A stretch of DNA of 5,953 nucleotides from Gemmatimonas phototrophica (GTDB lineage Bacteria > Gemmatimonadota > Gemmatimonadetes > Longimicrobiales > Gaopeijiaceae). The DNA lies in the NCBI GenBank assembly GCA_945876015.1, contig CAMCNM010000132.1:1-5953 (forward strand). Reading direction: 5' to 3'. The notes under the pieces were generated by a model. The model made no database searches. It had not been told where the DNA came from and saw nothing but the letters and a program-made list of their open reading frames with translations. A program made the position numbers and the translations under genes. Below are positions 1-5,953 of the stretch, piece after piece; position 1 is the first letter of the stretch, and every line of letters begins with the position of its first letter.

Positions 1-1473
1 CGCGAGCTTGGAGAGGAGCGCGACCGCGGTGGCGATCAGCCCGGCGGCGGCGAGACGGTTCAAGCGCGACGCGGCGGGCCGATGCCCCACGACCACCTCC
101 CCCAGGCGCCGATGGAGTAATCGGTTCTCGGTCCAGGCGCCCAGCGAAGCGCCGAGCGCCAGCCCCACGGCGCCGAGGCGCAGACCGCCGAACCCGAGGC
201 GGTCGAAGGGGATCATGAGCGCGATCCCGGTCACCGCCGAGACCCCGACCCGGATGTACGCGATGCGAGCCGGCGTCCGCGTGTCGCGCAACGCGTAGAA
301 CGCCTGGGAGAGCACGCGCGAGCCGGCCGAGGCGGTCACGCCGAGCGCGAAGGCGGCCAGCACCGCGTAGACCACGAACGTGTCCGCGGCGCGGAAGTCA
401 CCGCGCTGGAGCAGGCCCGCCACGATGACGTCGCCCAGCACCAGGTAGCCCAGGGTCGAGGGGATGAGCAGGAACGTGATGCGCTCGAGCGCATTCCGGA
501 CGCGCGCGCCCACCTCCTCGCTGCGCGCCTGGCCGGCGCGCGACATCTCGGGCAGCTCCGACGCGGCGATCGACATCCCGAACAGCGAGATGGGAAGGAG
601 ATAGAGCGTCTGCCCGTAGCGCAGCATCGAGACCGCTCCGCTCGCCAGCAGCCCGGCCAGAATCGTGTCCAGCTGCCCGACGATGTTCACGACGCCGCGC
701 GACATCACCACGGGGGTGAAATTCTTGATCGCCTCCTGCATCCCCACCACACGCGTGCTGAAGGAGAGCCGGAAGTGCCGGAGCGCGGGAATCACCCAGG
801 GCAGCATGATGCCGAGCTGGAGAAACCCGCCGATCAGAGCCCCGAGCGCCATGATCACCATGAGGTCCGCATCGCGGCCGGCGGCGTTCAGCCCGAGCAC
901 GGTTCCGAACACGGCTAGCGCCACGATCATGGCGAGGTTCCAGAGCACCGGGGCCACGTAGCTGATGAAGAAGTGCCGATGGCTGTTCAGGATCCCGAGC
1001 GCCCACGCAGACAGCACCAGCACCGCGGTCATCGGGAAGAGGATGCGGACCAGGCGCACGGTCAGCGCTTGTTTCTCCGGATCCCAGCGCGGATAGAACA
1101 CGTGCACCAGGACCGGCGCGACCAGCACCCCGATCAGAGCGACGCCGAACGCGACCACCGTGAGGATCCCGAGCGCCGCACCCGCGAACCGGCCGGCCTC
1201 CTCGTCCTTCCCTTCCTCGAGGAAGCGCGCGTACACGGGGATGAAAGACGCGGAGAGCGTGCCCTCGCCAAGCAGGTTCTGGATGAAGTTGGGTGTGCGG
1301 AGCGCGGCGCCCCACGCGTCGGCGGCGTTGGAGTTCCCGAAGTAGAACGAGAACACCATCTCGCGGACGAGACCGGCCATCCGGCTCAACGCGATGCCTG
1401 CGCCGACCAACCAGGCCGCGCGGGCACCCGATGCACCCCGCTTCGCGGGCGTCATCCCATTCGGATCACTCAC
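1..1473 (-). CDS. murJ: MurJ lipid II flippase (5' part; 3' end outside window)
   Basis: MurJ is the inner-membrane MOP-superfamily flippase that moves lipid-linked peptidoglycan precursor (lipid II) to the periplasmic face. The minus-strand frame is open from here to base 1 with no stop, giving 485 residues from the ATG at 1455 (used for numbering) or 491 from the GTG at 1473. The family is usually somewhat over 500 residues, so only the C-terminal tail should be missing. Family signatures are SRMAGLVRE (24-32), DAW (46-48), PN (55-56) and LLGEGTLSASFIPVYARF (61-78), followed by many hydrophobic helices separated by short charged loops. A characteristic helix, with YGQTLYLLPISLFGMS, runs about 280-295. 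The start is uncertain: GTG 1473 overlaps the upstream stop by 8 bases and gives MSDP at the N-terminus, whereas ATG 1455 follows that stop by 10 bases; neither has a strong ribosome site. Two arginines essential in E. coli MurJ are replaced (see findings). Family assignment is secure. Confidence 0.95.
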   Translation of the reverse strand, partial: MSDPNGMTPAKRGASGARAAWLVGAGIALSRMAGLVREMVFSFYFGNSNAADAWGAALRTPNFIQNLLGEGTLSASFIPVYARFLEEGKDEEAGRFAGAALGILTVVAFGVALIGVLVAPVLVHVFYPRWDPEKQALTVRLVRILFPMTAVLVLSAWALGILNSHRHFFISYVAPVLWNLAMIVALAVFGTVLGLNAAGRDADLMVIMALGALIGGFLQLGIMLPWVIPALRHFRLSFSTRVVGMQEAIKNFTPVVMSRGVVNIVGQLDTILAGLLASGAVSMLRYGQTLYLLPISLFGMSIAASELPEMSRAGQARSEEVGARVRNALERITFLLIPSTLGYLVLGDVIVAGLLQRGDFRAADTFVVYAVLAAFALGVTASAGSRVLSQAFYALRDTRTPARIAYIRVGVSAVTGIALMIPFDRLGFGGLRLGAVGLALGASLGAWTENRLLHRRLGEVVVGHRPAASRLNRLAAAGLIATAVALLSKLA

Positions 1474-1708
1474 CGCTGCCCAGGGCGGCGCGATCGTCCC
1501 AGTTCGCGATCAGTCGATGGACGAACTCCCCCTCCTCCTCGAGCCGCTTCACTTCGCCAGCGAGGCGCTCTACCTCTGCTTCGAGGGAGGTGAGACGCTG
1601 CACGACCAGGTCGTCCGGACGCCCGGTCCCCGCGCTCAGGCGGTCCGCGATCGCGCGCCCCACCGGCGAAAGGACGAGGATGACCAGAAAGACAAGGACG
1701 AAGAACAT
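1466..1708 (-). CDS. Small membrane-anchored coiled-coil protein, function unknown
   Basis: This is an 80-residue protein I cannot assign to a named family. Residues 2-14 are almost entirely hydrophobic (Phe, Val, Leu, Ile) and are followed by SPVGRAIADRL, which looks like a single short N-terminal membrane anchor with a basic cytoplasmic-side boundary rather than a cleaved signal peptide. Residues about 35-66 form a heptad-like, Leu/Val-spaced, Glu/Lys/Arg-rich stretch (LTSLEAEVERLAGEVKRLEE, then GEFVHRLI) typical of a coiled coil. The overall plan, a short anchor followed by an amphipathic or coiled helix, resembles PspB-like small membrane proteins, but I see no diagnostic motif. The ATG lies 4 bases after the bshC stop, with a weak GGGGG ribosome site 8 bases upstream. 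Its stop overlaps or nearly touches murJ, so it is in the middle of the operon. Tight spacing and protein-like composition support a real gene. A role in the envelope is only inference. Confidence 0.77.
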   Translation of the reverse strand: MFFVLVFLVILVLSPVGRAIADRLSAGTGRPDDLVVQRLTSLEAEVERLAGEVKRLEEEGEFVHRLIANWDDRAALGSGE

Positions 1709-1712
1709 GTGA

Positions 1713-3347
1713 TCAGCCCCCGAGTCGGGCTGGAGGCCCCTCGGCGGTCACCCCGGGGGGCAGAGACTCCGCAAAGCGCTGCACTAGCTCGTCGAGCAGC
1801 GCCGGCCCGTACCGGACCAGATAGTAGAACGCGTTGATCAAGCGCTCCTGGGGCACACCCTCGGGAAAGAGGCGCAGCCTGGCCTTCTCCACCTGCTGCA
1901 GGCGGGTCTCGCTCGCGCGCTTGAGCGCCTGGATGACCTTCTTCTCGGCGTCCGCGAACGCTTCCAGCGCCTGGCTCCTGGCGCGGTCCATGGGTCCCTT
2001 GAGCGTCGGATCGACCGCCCTCGCGGCCTCGAGCAGCGCGTCGCTCTCGGTCTCGATCGCCGCCCGGATCCGGGTAAGCGTGCTCGTGACACCCTCGGGG
2101 AGGTCGTTCCTGGCCATATCGCTCGCGATCTCGTGCATCGGACGGGCCAGCGCTTCGATCTCGAGGCCGAGCTTCTCGAGTACCTTCCCCACCTTGCGCT
2201 CGACCATGGTGACCGAGAAGCGCGGGAAGACGATGGGCTGCGCGACGCCATGGCTGGCGAACAGTGGGCCCAGCTCGGCGAAATAGGCGGTCTCGGCCGG
2301 TCCGGCGACGTACCCGAGCGTGGGGAGAGCCGCGGCCTCGACCACCGGGCGGAGCAGGACGTTGGGGCTGACGGTACTGGAATCCTCCCGCAGGCGACGG
2401 GCCAGATCGTCGAGGGTGAAAAGGCCGCTTCCCTTCAGTGTGAACGCTCCGTCCTTCCGGTAGAGGCGCTCCCGTCCAGCCTCGTTCTCGATGAAGAGGT
2501 TGACCCCTCCCTCGAGCACGGGAGCCTGGACCGACCAGCCGGCCGCCGTGAGGTCTGCGGCGCGCTGGATCAGACCCCGCTCGTGCACCTCGGCCGAACG
2601 GGCCGCGGAGTCCAGCACGCCGAGCGACGCCGCCTTGAGCGCCGGATCCCCCGCGTCCACGAAGGCCATCCCGAAGGGCGCGAGCAGCGCCTCGAGCGTG
2701 ACACGCATCGCTTCGGGAAGGGTGGTCCCGGGCCGCCAGGCGCCTCGAATCAGGTCGATATAGGGCTTGGTAAACTCCGTCTGTGGAAGGAGTTGAGACA
2801 TCGCGTCAACAGTGGCTTCGACGTCGGCTCCGAGCGGCAGCCGGTGCAGCGGAAGCTCCCCGGCCCGGGGCGGCGGTGCGAGCTCCAGGCGGTGCAGCTC
2901 GTTGTCCACGCCGATCAAATGCGCGTGGTTGGCCTCGGCCCAGTCGTGGTCCTCGGACGCGACCCAGAAGACTGGAACGACAGGGGCCTCGACGACAACC
3001 TCGACCCAGCGGGCCAGCGCCACCGCCGTCAGCGCTTTGTGGATCGTATAGAGCGGGCCGGTGAACAGTCCGGGCTGTTGCCCAGTCGTAATGAGGAAGC
3101 CGTCTTCCTCCACCACCCTATCGAGCGCCCGCCGGACCTCGTCCGTGGGGGCTCGAAGCGCGGCGACAGCCCGCCGGCGGCCCTCCTTACCGAAGGCCTC
3201 CCCCACGATCCGGGCGCGCTCTCGCCAGGCGCCCGGATCGCGCCAGTCGGCGCCGAACCAGCGCAGCGCGTCGGGCTCGCCGCGCGCGTAGGCGCCCCCG
3301 AGGCCACCCCACGGGCGTCCCACCCTGATGTCGAGATTGGCCGTCAT
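1713..3347 (-). CDS. bshC: BshC, putative bacillithiol cysteine-adding enzyme
   Basis: BshC is thought to complete bacillithiol synthesis by adding cysteine to glucosaminyl-malate (GlcN-Mal), the product of BshA and BshB; the biochemical proof of its ligase activity is limited. The 544-residue length fits the family (about 540). Signatures in order are TTGQQPGLFTGPLYTIHKA (87-105), the nucleotide-binding-like core; FWVASEDHDWAEANH (127-141); SPNVLLRPVVEAAALPTLGY (327-346), followed by AGPAETAYFAEL (348-359); a helical, charged region about 385-490 matching the coiled-coil domain of the family; and PQERLINAFYYLVRYG (499-514) near the C-terminus. The ATG overlaps the rlmH stop by one base (TGATG) and has a good ribosome site. 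bshA and bshB are not in the window, so the pathway would have to be completed elsewhere in the genome. No frameshift or missing block is visible. Confidence 0.96.
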   Translation of the reverse strand: MTANLDIRVGRPWGGLGGAYARGEPDALRWFGADWRDPGAWRERARIVGEAFGKEGRRRAVAALRAPTDEVRRALDRVVEEDGFLITTGQQPGLFTGPLYTIHKALTAVALARWVEVVVEAPVVPVFWVASEDHDWAEANHAHLIGVDNELHRLELAPPPRAGELPLHRLPLGADVEATVDAMSQLLPQTEFTKPYIDLIRGAWRPGTTLPEAMRVTLEALLAPFGMAFVDAGDPALKAASLGVLDSAARSAEVHERGLIQRAADLTAAGWSVQAPVLEGGVNLFIENEAGRERLYRKDGAFTLKGSGLFTLDDLARRLREDSSTVSPNVLLRPVVEAAALPTLGYVAGPAETAYFAELGPLFASHGVAQPIVFPRFSVTMVERKVGKVLEKLGLEIEALARPMHEIASDMARNDLPEGVTSTLTRIRAAIETESDALLEAARAVDPTLKGPMDRARSQALEAFADAEKKVIQALKRASETRLQQVEKARLRLFPEGVPQERLINAFYYLVRYGPALLDELVQRFAESLPPGVTAEGPPARLGG

Positions 3348-3811
3348 CAGGGTCCTTTGTGGTAGGGTTCGCCGCGCAGGATCGTACCCGCTCGGTACAG
3401 CTGCTCGGCCAGGAGCATCCTCGCCATCTCGTGCGGGAACGTCATGGCCGAGAGGGTGAGCTGGCGGGCCCGCTTGAGCAGCCCCTTCCCCAGCCCGAAC
3501 GCCCCCCCGATCACGAACGAGACGTCGCGCGAGTGTAGCGCGTGCTCCTGGAGGTACGCCGCGAACGCGCGCGAACCCATGGGCTGGCCGCCGCGCGTGA
3601 GCGCGACCACGTCGGTGCCCGGGCCGAGATGCGGCAGGAGGCGGGCTTCCTCGGCCGCGCGCACCGCCTGCGGGTCCGACTTCGATCCCGCCCCGGCGTC
3701 CACCTCGATCACGCCGAGCTTCCAGTAGTGGCCGGCGCGCTCCTCGTAGTGCTGGGTCGGCTCCGCCAATGGCCCCTTCACCCGGCCGACCACCAGTACG
3801 GTGACCTTCAC
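3347..3811 (-). CDS. rlmH: RlmH, 23S rRNA pseudouridine(1915)-N3-methyltransferase
   Basis: RlmH is a SPOUT-class methyltransferase that uses S-adenosylmethionine to methylate N3 of pseudouridine 1915 in helix 69 of 23S rRNA, acting on assembled ribosomes. The product has 154 residues, the usual family size. The N-terminus VKVTVLVVGRVKGPLAEPTQ matches the family's MKI-x-x-x-x-VGK-x-K opening. The C-terminal trefoil-knot half is intact: FVIGGAFGLGKGL (99-111), SAMTFPHEMARMLLAEQLYR (121-140) and PYHKGP (149-154), which carry the cofactor-binding glycines and the conserved His127 and the EQLYRA block. I chose the GTG at 3811, one base after the nadB stop, because homology starts there. A longer in-frame reading from 3892 would add 27 residues unlike any RlmH N-terminus and lies wholly inside nadB. 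Its stop shares one base with the bshC start. The ribosome site is weak (GGATC-like, within nadB), so translation probably depends on coupling to nadB. Confidence 0.97.
   Translation of the reverse strand: MKVTVLVVGRVKGPLAEPTQHYEERAGHYWKLGVIEVDAGAGSKSDPQAVRAAEEARLLPHLGPGTDVVALTRGGQPMGSRAFAAYLQEHALHSRDVSFVIGGAFGLGKGLLKRARQLTLSAMTFPHEMARMLLAEQLYRAGTILRGEPYHKGP
3353..3358 (-). promoter_or_regulatory. Ribosome binding site of bshC
   Basis: On the minus strand this reads AAAGGA, 5 bases before the ATG at 3347. It is the clearest Shine-Dalgarno sequence in the window and lies inside the last codons of rlmH. It supports the annotated bshC start and independent ribosome entry in addition to coupling across the TGATG junction. 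Confidence 0.75.
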
Positions 3812-3812
3812 G

Positions 3813-5423
3813 TCAGCGGATCCGAACCACGGTGTCGCGCAGAAAACGCTCGTTGTCGCGGTACGGATGGTCCAGCGTGTAGTGGAGCCCACGGCTCTCG
3901 CGGCGGAGACGGGCGCAGCGCACGATCAGCGCGGCGGTCTCGATGAGGTTCCGGAGCTCCGCCGAGTCCGCCGTCCAGCGCGTGCGGCGCCAGCGATCCT
4001 CGTGCCTCGTCTTGAGCGCGGCCAGCTCCTCGTCGGCGCGCGCCAAACGGTCGTCGCTGCGCACGATGCCGGCCCACTCCCACATCAGGTCGCGCAGGCG
4101 CTGCCGATCCCTGAGCAGATCGGCGGGAACCGGAAGCGGAGCGTCGCGCCCGGGGCCCGTCTCCGAGGCTCCGGCGACCCATTCGCCGCCTGTCACCACG
4201 GGCATTCCGGGGAGGCTCCGCTTGAAGGCCTCTGCGGCCCGGTGACTGAATACGACGGCCTCCAGGAGGGAGTTCGACGCGAGCCGGTTGGCTCCGTGGA
4301 CGCCGGTGCAGGCCACCTCGCCCGCCGCGTAGAGACCGGGGATCGAGGTCGCCCCGTCGCCGTCCGTGAGAACCCCTCCGCACACGTAGTGTGCCGCGGG
4401 AACGACCGGAATCCCGTTCGCGAGCGGGTCGATTCCGCGCGCGCGCACGCCCGCGATCGTGTTCGCGAATCGCACCTCGAGCGCCTCCGCCGGAAGCGCC
4501 GAGATGTCGAGCACCACATGGCTCTCCCCGCGCTCCTTGAGCTCCCGGTCGATCGCGAGCGCCACCACGTCGCGCGGAGCGAGCGATCCGAGCGGATGGT
4601 GCCGCTCCATGAACGGCTCGCCGTCGATGCGCCGCAGGATCGCCCCTTCCCCCCGCAGCGCCTCGGAAATCAGGAAGGCCGGATCGCTGCTCGGGTGCAG
4701 CGCGGTCGGATGGAACTGGATGAACTCCATGTTCGCCATGCGCGCCCCCGCACGGTACGCCATGGCGATGCCGTCGCCCGTCGCGATCGGCGGATTCGTG
4801 GTGTGGCGGTAGACCTGGCCGCACCCACCCGCCGCGAGGAGGGTTGCCTGCGCGCGCACGCGCACCAGGTGCTCCCTCCGATGATCGAGCGCGAGCAGAC
4901 CGCGACAGACCGGGTGATCCGTGGCCGGGCTTTCCGCCAGCAGGAGATCGAGCGCCAGATGGTCCTCGAGCACGGTGATGCGCGGCGCCGCCGCGACCGC
5001 CTCGAGCAGCGCGCTCTCGATCGCCCGGCCGGTCCGGTCACCCGCGTGGGCGATGCGCCGACGCGAGTGCCCGCCCTCACGACCAAGTGCGAGGAGCCCG
5101 CCCTCGCCCAGGTCGAAGACGGTCCCCCACTCGACCAGCTCGCGCACGCGCTGCGGGCCCTCGCGCACGAGCGTGTCCACTGCCCACTGATGGCAGAGTC
5201 CGGCTCCCGCGACCAGCGTGTCGCGCACGTGGTGCTCGGGATCGTCGTCCGCGCCCAGCACGGCGGCGATCCCGCCCTGCGCGTGGTTGGTGTTGGACTC
5301 GGCGCGCTCCTTCTTGGTGAGGAGCAGCACGTCCCCGACGGCGGCCATCTTGAGGGCGAAGCTAAGCCCCGCGATGCCGCTCCCGACCACCAGCACGGCG
5401 GTCTCGATTTCGACCTCGGTCAC
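3813..5423 (-). CDS. nadB: NadB, L-aspartate oxidase
   Basis: NadB is a cytoplasmic FAD enzyme that oxidises L-aspartate to iminoaspartate, which quinolinate synthase (NadA) condenses with dihydroxyacetone phosphate in de novo NAD synthesis. The 536 residues match the family (E. coli about 540). An N-terminal Rossmann FAD motif is present, GSGIAG at 14-19, followed by SNTNHAQGGIAAV (43-55), REGGHSRRR (115-123), QFHPTAL (236-242), APRDVV (282-287), AAHYVCGGV (343-351) and GANRLASNSLLE (377-388). The active-site residues known from E. coli (Glu121, His244, Arg290, His351, Arg386) correspond to Glu116, His238, Arg284, His345 and Arg380, all present, so the enzyme should be active. The helical C-terminal domain ends with the usual RESRGLHYTLDHP (508-520). 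These motifs separate it from succinate dehydrogenase and fumarate reductase flavoproteins. The start is a GTG overlapping the lpxK stop (GTGA), with a purine-rich ribosome site. nadA and nadC are not adjacent in this window. Confidence 0.98.
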   Translation of the reverse strand: MTEVEIETAVLVVGSGIAGLSFALKMAAVGDVLLLTKKERAESNTNHAQGGIAAVLGADDDPEHHVRDTLVAGAGLCHQWAVDTLVREGPQRVRELVEWGTVFDLGEGGLLALGREGGHSRRRIAHAGDRTGRAIESALLEAVAAAPRITVLEDHLALDLLLAESPATDHPVCRGLLALDHRREHLVRVRAQATLLAAGGCGQVYRHTTNPPIATGDGIAMAYRAGARMANMEFIQFHPTALHPSSDPAFLISEALRGEGAILRRIDGEPFMERHHPLGSLAPRDVVALAIDRELKERGESHVVLDISALPAEALEVRFANTIAGVRARGIDPLANGIPVVPAAHYVCGGVLTDGDGATSIPGLYAAGEVACTGVHGANRLASNSLLEAVVFSHRAAEAFKRSLPGMPVVTGGEWVAGASETGPGRDAPLPVPADLLRDRQRLRDLMWEWAGIVRSDDRLARADEELAALKTRHEDRWRRTRWTADSAELRNLIETAALIVRCARLRRESRGLHYTLDHPYRDNERFLRDTVVRIR

Positions 5424-5953
5424 CGCTTACCCCCTTCCGCCGCAGCCAGGATCCGGTCGCGCATCGCGGCCTCACCCGACTCGACCACGACGGCGAGCGT
5501 GAGAACACAGACCTCGAATGGAACGCTCGGCCGCTCCCTCAGCTTCACCGCGTCCTTCTCGGTGATCGCCACCGGCCGCCCTCCGGCCGCGCGTCCGATA
5601 CGCTCCAGGTCGGCAGAAGAGAACTCGTGATGGTCCGGAAAGGCCAGGAGGTCGGCGTTGGCACGGGTCTCTCCCCGCACGAGCGCGGCGAATCCCTCGG
5701 GTCCGGCCACCCCGGTCGCCGCCAGCACCGTTCCACGCGGAGCCGGCACCGGAGCCCCGCCCAGATCCTCCCAACGGCCCGGCGCGAGCCGTACGCGCGC
5801 GAGCACGGCGCCTGGCGCAACCCGGCGGGCCGCAGCCTCCAGGCGAGCTACCGCCGAGGCCGGCGCGCTCCGATGCGTGACGACGATCAATCCGGCCCGC
5901 CCCAAGGCGCTCGCCGACTCCCGATATGGGCCGCGGGGCAGCAGCGGACCCGG
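5420..5953 (-). CDS. lpxK: LpxK, tetraacyldisaccharide 4'-kinase (3' part; 5' end outside window)
   Basis: LpxK phosphorylates the 4' position of the tetraacyl disaccharide 1-phosphate to make lipid IVA in the Raetz pathway of lipid A synthesis, at the inner membrane. Only the last 177 residues are in the window; full LpxK is usually about 310-350, so the N-terminal half with the P-loop is missing. The frame is open to the window edge and begins with GPLLPRGPYRES (fragment residues 2-13), matching the family's LLPAGPLRE block, then LGRAGLIVVTHR (17-28). Later come ATGVAGPEGF (79-88, counterpart of AGIGNPERF), FPDHHEFSSADL (105-116), which holds the conserved Asp-His believed to take part in catalysis, and AITEKDAVKL (129-138). 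The TTG at 5905 is not the start, because conserved LpxK sequence continues upstream of it. Its TGA overlaps the nadB GTG by 4 bases. Its presence is the main evidence that the organism makes lipid A. Confidence 0.94.
   Translation of the reverse strand, partial: PGPLLPRGPYRESASALGRAGLIVVTHRSAPASAVARLEAAARRVAPGAVLARVRLAPGRWEDLGGAPVPAPRGTVLAATGVAGPEGFAALVRGETRANADLLAFPDHHEFSSADLERIGRAAGGRPVAITEKDAVKLRERPSVPFEVCVLTLAVVVESGEAAMRDRILAAAEGGKR
5430..5438 (-). promoter_or_regulatory. Ribosome binding site of nadB
   Basis: The minus strand reads GGAAGGGGG, 6 bases before the GTG at 5423. This purine-rich Shine-Dalgarno-like run, together with the GTGA overlap with lpxK, supports GTG 5423 as the nadB start. 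It lies inside the last codons of lpxK. Confidence 0.65.

Noticed and set aside
8..298. Plus-strand 96-codon open frame at the left edge
   Set aside because: It is antisense to the C-terminal helices of MurJ and has an Arg/Pro/Ala-rich shadow composition.
831..1140. Short direct repeat cgatcagagc at 831-840 and 1131-1140
   Set aside because: Both copies encode Ala-Leu-Ile within hydrophobic helices of MurJ in the same frame; a ten-base match from shared codon use is not evidence of a functional repeat.
398..1315. Minus-strand open frame of 305 codons overlapping murJ in another frame
   Set aside because: The product is Arg/Gly/Ala/His-rich without hydrophobic helices. The neighbouring minus frame encodes continuous MurJ with family signatures from 1455 to base 1, so this is a shadow.
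973..1837. Overlapping plus-strand frames across the start of murJ, the small gene and the end of bshC
   Set aside because: All are opposite to minus-strand genes with better coding evidence, have no good ribosome sites and give low-complexity Arg/Pro/Ser products.
2133..3365. Plus-strand open frame of 410 codons antisense to bshC
   Set aside because: It mirrors bshC codon positions, has shadow-type composition (Arg, Gly, Glu, His rich) and no recognisable motif, while the minus strand encodes a full-length BshC.
3801..5630. Very long plus-strand open frame (609 codons) antisense to nadB
   Set aside because: It spans the end of lpxK, all of nadB and the start of rlmH on the opposite strand. 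Its product is a low-complexity Arg/His/Ala-rich string with no domain or membrane pattern. In GC-rich DNA such frames arise from the codon bias of the real gene; nadB itself has all its catalytic residues.
5420..5905. A complete 161-residue gene starting at the TTG at 5905
   Set aside because: The same frame continues to the window edge with conserved LpxK sequence (GPLLPRGPYRES), so the gene is truncated by the window rather than starting here.
1..5953. Search by eye for tRNA, rRNA, CRISPR, insertion sequence, riboswitch or hairpin terminator
   Set aside because: Nothing found. Essentially every base is within a coding gene, and no hairpin followed by a T-run appears at any gene junction on the coding strand.

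Overview
The window is a GC-rich stretch of chromosome in which every recognisable gene lies on the minus strand, so the biology reads from the high coordinates to the low ones. It suggests a Gram-negative (LPS-bearing) bacterium, because a lipid A kinase (lpxK) is present. It also carries bshC of the bacillithiol pathway, which is patchily distributed outside Firmicutes. High GC, frequent GTG starts, lpxK and bshC together would suit lineages such as Gemmatimonadota, Acidobacteriota or Candidatus Eisenbacteria. That placement is inference and no single gene here settles it.

Layout in transcription order: (1) lpxK, 3' part only, running in from the right edge; (2) nadB, L-aspartate oxidase, complete; (3) rlmH, 23S rRNA pseudouridine-1915 N3-methyltransferase, complete; (4) bshC, putative bacillithiol cysteine-adding enzyme, complete; (5) an 80-residue protein with one hydrophobic N-terminal segment and a coiled coil, not assignable to a named family; (6) murJ, lipid II flippase, 5' part only, running off the left edge with no stop codon in the window.

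The genes are packed almost without spacing. lpxK/nadB overlap as GTGA, nadB/rlmH are 1 base apart, rlmH/bshC overlap as TGATG, bshC/small gene are 4 bases apart, and small gene/murJ overlap or nearly abut depending on the murJ start. No intergenic region exceeds a few bases, and there is no room for an internal terminator or conventional promoter. The simplest reading is one co-transcribed, partly translationally coupled operon whose promoter and terminator lie outside the window.

The operon mixes envelope building (lipid A phosphorylation, lipid II flipping, probably the small membrane protein) with housekeeping functions (NAD precursor synthesis, ribosome modification, low-molecular-weight thiol synthesis). 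I found no mobile element, tRNA or rRNA, CRISPR array, riboswitch or phage gene, and nothing that amounts to a new system. The points most worth a second look are the small membrane/coiled-coil protein between bshC and murJ, and the loss in MurJ of two of the cavity arginines that are essential in characterised MurJ proteins.
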